Part shown: piece after piece, positions 1 to 5,561 of the stretch | Numbering within the stretch: the stretch's first letter is position 1 | Layout: each line of letters starts with the position of its first letter | Assembly: GCA_023480765.1 (NCBI GenBank) | Contig: JAMCWZ010000032.1 | Coordinates: 1 to 5,708, forward strand | DNA: 5,708 nt | Direction: 5' to 3' | From: Nitrospirota bacterium | Lineage (GTDB): Bacteria; Nitrospirota_A; Leptospirillia; Leptospirillales; Leptospirillaceae | Notes under the pieces: model-generated | Databases searched by the model: none | Seen by the model: only the letters and a program-made list of their open reading frames with translations | What the model was told of the DNA's origin: nothing | Program-made: the position numbers and the translations under genes

Positions 1-632
1 CTCATGGCGCTTTTCACGATTCCGACAGGGGTTTCTTCAGAACGGTGCGCAAGGAGTATCTCCCTTGCCTCTTCAATCTGGCGAACGCGTTTGGACGATT
101 TCGGGTTATACAGGGCGACGACAAAGTCCGCTTCGGCTGCTGCCCGAAGTCTCCGGAGAATGACGTCCCACGGTGTGAGAAGATCCGACAGGCTGATGGA
201 GGCGAAGTCATGCATCAGGGGGGCTCCCAGCACGGATGCGCAGGCTGACAAGGCGGTCACTCCCGGAATGACTTCCACGAGAATTTCCGATCCCGTCCAC
301 CATCTGTCCGAGAGGACTTCGAACGCAAGGCCGGCCATACCATAGATACCGACATCACCGCTGGAAACGAGGGCAACGGATTTACCCTGGTAGGCCAGAT
401 CAACCGCATGGGATGCCCGTTCGATTTCTTCGGTCATTCCGGTCTGGATGATCTCCTTGCCCTGGATCAGGGGGCGAACGAGTTCAATATATGTGCGATA
501 GCCTATGATACATTCCGCTTCTTCAATGGCCTTCCGGGCCCGGAACGTCAGGTGTTCTTCTGCTCCAGGTCCGAATCCGACAAGAAGCAGTTTGCCTTTT
601 CGGGGCGTCGATTCTGTCTCTGACATCGTCAT
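1..632 (-). CDS. cbiH: Precorrin-3B / cobalt-precorrin-3 C17-methyltransferase (ring contraction), 3'-truncated by window edge
   Basis: Reading leftward from ATG 632 gives 210 intact codons, and the frame is still open at the left edge. The family is usually about 240-250 residues, so a few dozen C-terminal residues are missing. The enzyme uses S-adenosylmethionine to methylate C17 and drives contraction of the tetrapyrrole ring; it is a cytoplasmic tetrapyrrole methylase. Visible motifs are GFGPG (19-23), SSGDVGIYGMA (90-100), IPGVTA (122-127), GAPLMHDF (136-143), SLSDLLTPW (147-155) and YNPKS (175-179). All are characteristic of CbiH/CobJ rather than the sister methylases CbiL, CbiF or CbiE. 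A second in-frame ATG lies at 626. I chose 632 because AGGA (642-639) sits 6 bases before it. The 40-base gap to cbiG suggests the same transcript. With CbiD and CbiG alongside, the anaerobic name CbiH is preferred over CobJ. Confidence 0.95.
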   Translation of the reverse strand, partial: MTMSETESTPRKGKLLLVGFGPGAEEHLTFRARKAIEEAECIIGYRTYIELVRPLIQGKEIIQTGMTEEIERASHAVDLAYQGKSVALVSSGDVGIYGMAGLAFEVLSDRWWTGSEILVEVIPGVTALSACASVLGAPLMHDFASISLSDLLTPWDVILRRLRAAAEADFVVALYNPKSSKRVRQIEEAREILLAHRSEETPVGIVKSAM

Positions 633-672
633 TTTTTTTCCTTTTTGCAGGGGTCCATATGATTGAAAAGGG

Positions 673-1809
673 TTATTGATTGGAGTCATTGTCCGGATTT
701 CTCTGCCATTCAGCGATGGCAATGGTTGCATTCACGGATTTTGTCTTGTGGACGATCAAATGTGCCTGTCCCCCGGAAAACGGAGGATTTTGGGAGAGCG
801 CAAGAACAGCTGCCGGCTCTGCGACTCCCGGTGTTCCGACATGGGATTCAACCATTGCGGAAGGGTTCGGTGTGGAGACTGAAGAGAGCTCTTCCCGGGT
901 AAATGTGAGAAGAGGTCTGTCCAGGACGCGACTCAGTTCGAGGAGACCCTCTTCATCCGATTTGAGATCAATGGTTCCAAACGCCCGAATGGATGAAAGG
1001 GAGAGATTGTTGGCAGAAAACGTCTCGGTGAGGAGAGTGAGGATCTCGGAAAAAGACGTTCCCCGGTTGCATCCCAGGCCCACGGTCAATACCCTTGGCC
1101 GGATAAAGACATGTACAGGGAGGGAGACCTCCTGTCTGACCTTTCGTGAACTGATGATGACAGCGGCTCGGGAAGGTGGCAAAATCTCAGGCCACGCATC
1201 AAAAAGAAGAATATGCGGCTTCATGGGTCCTTCGAGGGACGGGACCGGAATCTTTTCCGGATTGATGACCAGGACTTTGTCTCCGTCCACAATGGCCGAA
1301 CTGACTTTCTTTAAGAGTTCAAAAGGTTCGAGATCGGCTTTTAGTTCCTTGGCGATCATGTCCGGTGCAATGGTTCCGGTGACATCCGTCCCTGTTGTGA
1401 TGACAGGTGTTGCTCCGATGATGTCCGAAACGTCACGTGCCAGTTGGTTGGCCCCGCCCAGATGACCGGAGAGCAGGCTGATGGAAAACTTTCCGGTGAC
1501 ATCGACAACCACGATTCCGGGGTCAAATTTTTTATCCTGGATCAAGGGGGCAATGGTCCGGACGACGATGCCAAGCGCCATAATGAGAACAATACCGTCA
1601 TATTCCTGGAACAATCGGGGAAGAAGATTTTTGACGACACCATCGAACGCTTCGATGGCTGATTCCTTCTTGTTTGTATCAAGGTATTTTTCCGAAACAT
1701 ACAATGTCGCTCCAAGCCCGTCCTTGAGCTTCCTGGCCAGTTCGAATCCGGGTCGGGTAATGGTGACGATCGCTCTTTTTTCATGCTCAGGTGAAGGATG
1801 CTTGGTCAT
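673..1809 (-). CDS. cbiG: Cobalt-precorrin-5A hydrolase CbiG
   Basis: This gene encodes 378 residues. CbiG opens the delta-lactone of cobalt-precorrin-5A and expels the C20-derived two-carbon unit as acetaldehyde, a step specific to the anaerobic B12 route. The N-terminal domain carries LGIVVRTIAPLI (79-90) and LLSGHLGGANQLA (112-124), followed by VITTGTDVTG (136-145). A middle region (about 150-235) leads into the C-terminal CobE/CbiG domain with VGLGCNRGT (243-251) and VGTPGVAEPAAVLA (324-337). The start is ATG 1809, whose first bases form ATGA with the cbiT stop codon, a typical translational-coupling overlap. An upstream in-frame TTG at 1836 would lengthen the protein by 9 residues but lies inside cbiT and is less likely. 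The Shine-Dalgarno is weak (AAGAGAAAAG just upstream), consistent with coupling to cbiT. The stop is TAA at 675-673. No broken motifs are visible. Confidence 0.96.
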   Translation of the reverse strand: MTKHPSPEHEKRAIVTITRPGFELARKLKDGLGATLYVSEKYLDTNKKESAIEAFDGVVKNLLPRLFQEYDGIVLIMALGIVVRTIAPLIQDKKFDPGIVVVDVTGKFSISLLSGHLGGANQLARDVSDIIGATPVITTGTDVTGTIAPDMIAKELKADLEPFELLKKVSSAIVDGDKVLVINPEKIPVPSLEGPMKPHILLFDAWPEILPPSRAAVIISSRKVRQEVSLPVHVFIRPRVLTVGLGCNRGTSFSEILTLLTETFSANNLSLSSIRAFGTIDLKSDEEGLLELSRVLDRPLLTFTREELSSVSTPNPSAMVESHVGTPGVAEPAAVLALSQNPPFSGGQAHLIVHKTKSVNATIAIAEWQRNPDNDSNQ

Positions 1810-2423
1810 GGCTTTTCTCTTTTCTGGATGCGACAAGCCAGATCAATGGTGACAATCCAGACCGGATTCAGCGCCTCGATCCGATGAAGTCCGATCAGGG
1901 GTTTTCCTCTGCCAATCTGGACCTGGACGATATCGGGTTCATACCCGGACTCTTTTGCCCACGCCAGAACCTCCGATATATTTTCAAAAGTTGCAAGATT
2001 CAACACGATCCGGCCATCGGAAGGGAGCGCCTGTCGGGAACGGTCAAGAAGAGTGGACATTTTTCCCCCGGACCCTCCAATAAACACCCTGTGAGCGTTT
2101 GCTTTTTCCGGCAAAGCTTCCGGAGCTTTACCGTGTATGGCTGTAAACCGGGCCGATACGCCAAAAGTTTCAACATTCTTTTTCAGGCAATCGAAGTCTT
2201 CCTTGTCTTTTTCAATGGCGATCACCTTCAGATCTGGAACAAGACGGGCGGCTTCGATACCCACGGATCCGGATCCTGCACCGATATCCCATAAAGTTTG
2301 TCCAGGCTTCAGGTGAAGTCTGGAAAGAGACAAGACCCGAATTTCGCTTTTTGTAATCAGTCCCTGCCGGGGGACTGTAAAGACAAATTGTTCGTCCGGA
2401 ATCCCGAACATGGGAATTTCCAT
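1806..2423 (-). CDS. cbiT: Cobalt-precorrin-6B C15-methyltransferase (decarboxylating) CbiT
   Basis: This gene encodes 205 residues. CbiT uses S-adenosylmethionine to methylate C15 of the corrin ring and removes the carboxyl group of the acetate side chain on ring C. The N-terminus FGIPDEQF (6-13) and LITKSEIRVLSL (22-33) are family signatures. The Rossmann-type SAM motif DIGAGSGSVGIEAA is at 46-59, an acidic ribose-binding residue is likely in AIEKD (69-73), and FIGGSGG is at 114-120. The length is normal for stand-alone CbiT. Start ATG 2423 is well supported by AAAGGAG at 2437-2431, with a 7-base spacer. It lies 27 bases after cbiE and overlaps cbiG by 4 bases (1806-1809). cbiE and cbiT are in the same reading frame but are separated by two in-frame stops, so this is not a CbiET (CobL-type) fusion. 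Confidence 0.96.
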   Translation of the reverse strand: MEIPMFGIPDEQFVFTVPRQGLITKSEIRVLSLSRLHLKPGQTLWDIGAGSGSVGIEAARLVPDLKVIAIEKDKEDFDCLKKNVETFGVSARFTAIHGKAPEALPEKANAHRVFIGGSGGKMSTLLDRSRQALPSDGRIVLNLATFENISEVLAWAKESGYEPDIVQVQIGRGKPLIGLHRIEALNPVWIVTIDLACRIQKREKP

Positions 2424-2450
2424 ATCGATTCTCCTTTAAGAGAAGCAGAG

Positions 2451-3092
2451 TCATTCTAATTCCAGAACAATGATGTTCAGGGGTGAAAAGACCGTTCGAT
2501 AGATATCATCCAGAGTGGGTGGTAAAAAGGTGTGGATCTTTTCGCCGGGAAGACCAATATTTTCGACAACCCGGAAGGATAAGGGCTGACATGGAATTTT
2601 CCGGCACATTTCCAGAATCTGAACGGGACCGTCAGAGCCGGGAGTATAGAGGGCCAGTTTTTTTTCATGCTCGAAGTACGGGACGAGCTGATCCGGGTCC
2701 CGTCCATGAAAGGAAGCAACCCGGACTTCTTCCCAGGGTTCTTTGAGGAGGGAAAAAGCGCGTTGTACCAAGGTGGATGCCGGATAAAAACGAAGACTTC
2801 CAGAGGGAATCGTCCGGAGCAATCGACTTCCTATTCCATAGAAAAGAGGGTCTCCGGAGGCGAGGACAATGGCGCAATCTGCCTCCAAAGACGGAGTCTC
2901 CGAAAATGCTTTCAGTCTTTTGCATAATGCATCAATGTTACTGCGGATGACAATTTTTTCTGTTTTTCTCTCCAGTGGTCCGGAGAGGCTTTCAAGGTGT
3001 CTCGCTCCTCCCGCCAGGAGAGTGCATGTTGAAAAAAAATGACGGTAACGCGGGTCTTGTGTATCAAGACCTTCCGGTTCCATTCCTATCAC
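2451..3092 (-). CDS. cbiE: Cobalt-precorrin-7 C5-methyltransferase CbiE
   Basis: This gene encodes 213 residues from GTG 3092. CbiE is a tetrapyrrole methylase that methylates C5, acting with CbiT on the late anaerobic intermediates. Diagnostic motifs are LLAGGARHLE (25-34), VLASGDPLFYGIG (76-88), YPASTLVQRAF (103-113), SFHGRD (127-132), ENIGLPGEKI (177-186) and SPLNIIVLE (203-211). The start is uncertain. The only standard start codons before the conserved core are GTG 3092 and ATG 3083, and neither has a convincing Shine-Dalgarno. The gene overlaps the end of cbiD by 29 bases, so initiation is probably coupled to cbiD termination. GTG is chosen because it keeps the first beta-strand (VIGM). 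The N-terminal loop reads GMEPEG where the family normally has a second glycine (GxGPxG), an unusual substitution. It is otherwise a complete enzyme. Confidence 0.93.
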   Translation of the reverse strand: MIGMEPEGLDTQDPRYRHFFSTCTLLAGGARHLESLSGPLERKTEKIVIRSNIDALCKRLKAFSETPSLEADCAIVLASGDPLFYGIGSRLLRTIPSGSLRFYPASTLVQRAFSLLKEPWEEVRVASFHGRDPDQLVPYFEHEKKLALYTPGSDGPVQILEMCRKIPCQPLSFRVVENIGLPGEKIHTFLPPTLDDIYRTVFSPLNIIVLELE

Positions 3093-4236
3093 ATGTATAA
3101 GAGGGCTTTAAGTTTTCGGCATATCCAATTTTTTTTCCCTGAAAGTCTGTGAGCATTACACCGATGGATGGGGGATGACCGGAAATTCTTTTGAGGTGGA
3201 CCAGGATGCACTTGCAGAGGGCTTCAAAAAAAGCGTCAAATCCTGCTTCAGCGACAAGATCTCCCACATGCCTCGCCGTGTTTGCCTGCAAAATGGCATC
3301 GACCAAAGCATCCGGGGCTCCGGATTCCCTGGCGATGGAGGCCAGAAATCCAAAATCGACCTGGGATCCGGCAGCATGTGTTTGTGTAACGCCCATTGCC
3401 AGTTTTGAAAACTTCCCCATCAACCCTGCCATCACAACTTTTTTGACGGGACGCTTTCCGGCTTCCCGAATAGAGAATCCTGAAAAATCACCGATCTGGA
3501 TGAACGCTTCTTCCGGCAGGGAAGAAAGGATGGCTTGAGCAAACTTTTCACTTTGACCTCCGGTTGTCAAGACCAGGGTATCAATGCCGCGGGCTACAGC
3601 AACGTCCATGGCCTGTGTGATACTGGCCCTGTATGCGGACGTACTGAATGGAACCACGATGCCTTTTGTCCCAAGAATGGACAATCCTTCCAGAATCCCG
3701 AGGCGACTGTTGAGTGTTTGTCTGGAAAGGATTTCTCCGTTGGGAATGCTGAGGGTGACGACAATCCCGTGTTGTTTTAACCCTGATTTTTCTTCGATCC
3801 ACTTCCTGTTGCTGTCATAAAAATTTTTCCATTCCGTTTCCATGGAACGTCTTGGGACCGGATTAATGGCGGGATCTCCGACCGGAAGCCCCAGCCCGGG
3901 TTTGGAAATCCAGCCGACTCCATTGCCTCTCTGAAACTGGACGCCACTTTTTTCGACGATGCGGACATGGGTGATGATTTCGGCTCCATGAGTACAATCC
4001 GGATCATCTCCTCCGTCCTTTATGATGGAGACTTCAGCCGTGAGTGGTTCTGAAGGAAAAAGAATGGCCTTATGCAATAAAAATTTTGCTTTCCTTCCAA
4101 TAGGAAGAACAATTTCGACTGATTCTAATGGGCGATTTTCGAGAATGGACAGAAGACAGGCCTTGACTCCTGCCTGGGCACAGGCTCCCGTAGTAAATCC
4201 GGTTCTCAAATTTTTTTTATCCGACTTTTTTTCCAA
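3064..4236 (-). CDS. cbiD: Cobalt-precorrin-5B C1-methyltransferase CbiD
   Basis: This gene encodes 390 residues. CbiD transfers a methyl group from S-adenosylmethionine to C1 of cobalt-precorrin-5B and is a marker of the anaerobic pathway, unrelated in fold to the other corrin methylases. Conserved blocks seen are LRTGFTTGACA (10-20), IKDGGDDPDCTHGAEI (72-87), GVGWISKPGLGLPVG (106-120), DPAINPVPRRSM (121-132), TTGGQSEK (224-231), GDFSGFSI (249-256) and FSKLAMGVTQTHAAGSQVDF (276-295). The start must be TTG 4236. The conserved N-terminus begins at residue 10, an in-frame stop lies 18 bases upstream, and the only other nearby candidate is CTG 4239. A TTAGG element 7 bases upstream supports it. 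The C-terminal codons overlap cbiE (3064-3092). It is the first cbi gene of the run; 106 bases separate it from the peptidase gene upstream, so a promoter may lie in that gap or transcription may continue from the peptidase gene. Confidence 0.95.
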   Translation of the reverse strand: MEKKSDKKNLRTGFTTGACAQAGVKACLLSILENRPLESVEIVLPIGRKAKFLLHKAILFPSEPLTAEVSIIKDGGDDPDCTHGAEIITHVRIVEKSGVQFQRGNGVGWISKPGLGLPVGDPAINPVPRRSMETEWKNFYDSNRKWIEEKSGLKQHGIVVTLSIPNGEILSRQTLNSRLGILEGLSILGTKGIVVPFSTSAYRASITQAMDVAVARGIDTLVLTTGGQSEKFAQAILSSLPEEAFIQIGDFSGFSIREAGKRPVKKVVMAGLMGKFSKLAMGVTQTHAAGSQVDFGFLASIARESGAPDALVDAILQANTARHVGDLVAEAGFDAFFEALCKCILVHLKRISGHPPSIGVMLTDFQGKKIGYAENLKPSYTCDRNGTGRS

Positions 4237-4342
4237 CAGAAAACCTAATTTTTATGAGAACCTGAAAATATGGGAAGAGTGCCATCCGGATCCGCTTTTG
4301 GTCTGACTTGCCGTGTCTCCATGGTAATGCGGGGATGCCCGA
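4237..4342. other. Short intergenic gap between peptidase gene and cbiD
   Basis: These 106 bases hold no ORF, no hairpin followed by a T-run and no convincing promoter. An 8-base palindrome ATCCGGAT lies at 4284-4291. The gap is too short for a full cobalamin riboswitch (about 200 nt), and no clear B12-box is visible, so B12 control of cbiD is not supported by what can be read here. Confidence 0.5.
4244..4248 (-). promoter_or_regulatory. Ribosome binding site deciding the TTG start of cbiD
   Basis: The minus strand reads TTAGG here, then a 7-base spacer TTTTCTG, then TTG at 4236. It is a moderate Shine-Dalgarno but well placed. It supports a TTG start in a reading frame with no ATG near the conserved CbiD N-terminus. 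Confidence 0.55.
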
Positions 4343-5176
4343 CTATTCAATATTCTTGAAGTCTTCCTTCCAGTTCAGAAGTTCAAGAGAGCGTCTGTTC
4401 CCTTGAAATGGGTCCAGCCACCGGGGGGATGGATAACGGTTGAGAAGATCTTTTTTAATCTGCCGATAGTCCGGCATCTTTTTTTGAATAAAATCCCAAA
4501 ATTTTTGAGAGTGATTCGGAAAAGGAATATGCGCCAGTTCATGGAGAATGATATAGCGGAGTATTTTTTCTTCAAATGCGAAAAGACTCCAGGAAAGTGA
4601 CATATTTCCTTTCCGAGACATACTCCCCCATTGGGATCGGGTCGGTCGGACAAAGACCTTTTGAGGTTGGATTTCCAGGGTTTTTTTATACGAATTGAGA
4701 ATGCCTTTTATCCTGGCGAAAAAAATGTGCATTGCCCATTGTGTTACGATTTCTTGATAATCTCTTTTCTTTTCCTCCGTCGATTTTAAAAGGAGAAGTC
4801 TGTTTTGATGGTTCCAAACAATCTCCGTCTGTTCATTTTTTTCCCAGGCAAGAAAAAAAGGAATCCCATCCATAAAAACCGGATCCGGGGATAAAAAAGG
4901 ATTTTCCGTCTCCGTCTTTCTTTCAGGAGATTGCACTCTTAAAACAGTTCTGTTGAGTTGATTTTGAATCCACCTTCGATGCCTGTGAAGGATTTGATCG
5001 ATCGTTTTGGAAGCTGTTCCACGTGGAACATGGAGGAGAAGCATATCCCCTTTCCAATGAAGCCGATAACGATTTGGAGCGGCATCCTGGGAAATCAGGA
5101 TTTGAAGGTCCGTCCCGTCTCTCCTTTGAAAGTGAATCGCCTTTGGATTCTTTGAGAAAGGAATTTTTTCGGACAC
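4343..5176 (-). CDS. YgjP-like (DUF45/M48-related) zinc metallopeptidase
   Basis: This gene encodes 277 residues from GTG 5176. The C-terminal half matches the YgjP-like metallopeptidase domain. Zinc-site motif HELAH is at 212-216, where two histidines bind metal and the glutamate is catalytic, and a further histidine lies in NHSQKFW (221-227). Upstream, RSQWGSMSRKGNMSLSW (180-196) corresponds to the family block usually read as WGSCS..G...N/LxW, here with methionine in place of cysteine. The N-terminal region (about 38-72) has the usual LHVPRGT plus a helix ending HRRWI. There is no signal peptide or membrane segment, so it is probably cytoplasmic. The substrate is unknown. The gene looks richer in A/T runs than the cbi genes, and its relation to B12 synthesis is probably only positional. 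GTG 5176 has AGGA at 5184-5181, a tight 4-base spacer. An ATT at 5209 has a better-spaced AGGAG, so the start is uncertain. The stop is TAG. The 16-bp parS-like palindrome lies within codons for HVPRGT. Confidence 0.85.
   Translation of the reverse strand: MSEKIPFSKNPKAIHFQRRDGTDLQILISQDAAPNRYRLHWKGDMLLLHVPRGTASKTIDQILHRHRRWIQNQLNRTVLRVQSPERKTETENPFLSPDPVFMDGIPFFLAWEKNEQTEIVWNHQNRLLLLKSTEEKKRDYQEIVTQWAMHIFFARIKGILNSYKKTLEIQPQKVFVRPTRSQWGSMSRKGNMSLSWSLFAFEEKILRYIILHELAHIPFPNHSQKFWDFIQKKMPDYRQIKKDLLNRYPSPRWLDPFQGNRRSLELLNWKEDFKNIE
5015..5030. other. Candidate parS centromere-like site (ParB binding)
   Basis: TGTTCCACGTGGAACA is a perfect 16-bp inverted repeat. It fits the parS consensus tGTTnCACGTGnAACa used by chromosomal ParB proteins in many phyla. 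The CG core and both arms are intact. It lies inside the peptidase gene and is read there as codons GTT CCA CGT GGA ACA (Val-Pro-Arg-Gly-Thr) plus the T of the preceding CAT. ParB loads at such sites and spreads as a CTP-dependent clamp to drive origin segregation. Binding cannot be shown from sequence alone, and no parA/parB is in the window. Confidence 0.7.
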
Positions 5177-5206
5177 TCTTTCCTGACCGTTTTTATCGTC
5201 TGGCTG

Positions 5207-5220
5207 AATCTTGTTCTCCT
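5207..5220 (-). promoter_or_regulatory. AGGAG with ATT: possible alternative start of the peptidase gene
   Basis: On the minus strand AGGAG (5220-5216) is followed by a 6-base spacer AACAAG and then ATT (5209-5207), in frame with the peptidase gene. The first in-frame upstream stop, TAG at 5221-5219, overlaps the AGGAG. Use of ATT would add 11 residues. ATT starts are rare, so GTG 5176 is kept, but this Shine-Dalgarno is better spaced than the one before GTG. Confidence 0.35.
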
Positions 5221-5281
5221 AAAAATACCTCGTGGAGGTTTTTGTCAGGTCAACGACTGTCTCTTCTTCAATATGATAGAT

Positions 5282-5312
5282 TTAACAGCTCGCAATTTTA
5301 GTGGATTATAAA
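5282..5312 (+). promoter_or_regulatory. Possible promoter toward mscL
   Basis: TTAACA (5282-5287) resembles a -35 box and TATAAA (5307-5312) a -10 box. The 19-base spacing is longer than ideal. It would give mscL a leader of about 240 bases that includes the downstream hairpins. This is a weak prediction in AT-rich DNA. Confidence 0.2.
5305..5310 (-). promoter_or_regulatory. Possible -10 box toward the peptidase gene
   Basis: The minus strand reads a perfect TATAAT. No good -35 hexamer lies at 16-18 bases upstream (CGCCCA at 17). It would start a transcript roughly 120 bases ahead of GTG 5176. It overlaps the plus-strand TATAAA. Confidence 0.2.
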
Positions 5313-5504
5313 TCGCAAATCGACGGGTGGGCGAAAATTCTGGGAGGGAAATCAAAGAACATTTCGTTTATAAAGAAAATCCAATTGTCCGGAAGCTTGT
5401 CTGCCCCATCTTCTGTCTCTTTGAGAGGTATCCGTACAGAGGTTCCATAGAGGGTCGATGGCAATTATCGGAAAAAGAGTGATGGTTTCTTCCTCTGACC
5501 TAAA

Positions 5505-5534
5505 AAGCGAAAGCTTCCTGATTTTGTCAGGAAG
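5505..5534 (+). repeat. Two adjacent hairpins upstream of mscL
   Basis: AAGC-GAAA-GCTT (5505-5516) forms a 4-bp stem closed by a GNRA-type tetraloop. CTTCCTGA-TTTTG-TCAGGAAG (5514-5534) forms a perfect 8-bp stem with a 5-base loop. The two share three bases, so they cannot both form completely. The second ends 15 bases before the mscL ribosome binding site. It has no immediate T-run on the plus strand; on the minus strand a TTTTT run lies 8 bases beyond the stem. It may be a leader structure, an operator or an imperfect minus-strand terminator. Confidence 0.45.
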
Positions 5535-5549
5535 GAAGTAAACTTTTAT

Positions 5550-5554
5550 AGGAG
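5550..5554 (+). promoter_or_regulatory. Ribosome binding site of mscL
   Basis: AGGAG lies 7 bases before ATG 5562, a textbook Shine-Dalgarno that fixes the mscL start. Confidence 0.85.
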
Positions 5555-5561
5555 TGTTGAA

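Larger units (their letters stand above)
5177..5561. other. Divergent intergenic region between peptidase gene and mscL
   Basis: These 385 bases separate two divergently transcribed genes. No credible coding sequence, tRNA or known riboswitch is apparent. The region is AT-rich around 5265-5320, where promoter-like elements lie on both strands. The mscL-proximal part contains repeated AGAGG(T/G) units (5424, 5438, 5449) and two adjacent hairpins (5505-5534). Both genes are presumably driven from here. Confidence 0.6.

Noticed and set aside
1434..1439. CACGTG core as a second parS site
   Set aside because: The flanking bases do not form the GTTnC/GnAAC arms, so only the hexamer core is present.
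680..1465. Long plus-strand open frame (261 codons) opposite cbiG
   Set aside because: It lies entirely antisense to a well-conserved cbiG and shows no recognisable motif; it is a shadow of the codon pattern of cbiG.
1810..1836. TTG 1836 as start of cbiG
   Set aside because: It lies inside cbiT, adds only nine poorly conserved residues, and the ATGA overlap at 1809 is a better coupled start.
2265..2276. 12-bp palindrome GGATCCGGATCC in cbiT
   Set aside because: It encodes the conserved Gly-Ser-Gly-Ser of the SAM-binding motif; repeated Gly-Ser codons explain it.
2424..2453. Possible interrupted CbiET fusion, since cbiE and cbiT are in the same frame
   Set aside because: The linker contains two in-frame stops (TGA then TAA), and cbiT has its own strong Shine-Dalgarno and ATG, so they are ordinary separate genes.
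4237..4342. Cobalamin riboswitch upstream of cbiD
   Set aside because: The gap is too short and lacks a clear B12-box; GGAGACACGGCAAG has only passing resemblance.
5501..5534. Intrinsic terminator upstream of mscL
   Set aside because: On the plus strand no T-run follows the hairpin; on the minus strand the T-run is 8 bases from the stem and no minus-strand gene is seen upstream to be terminated.
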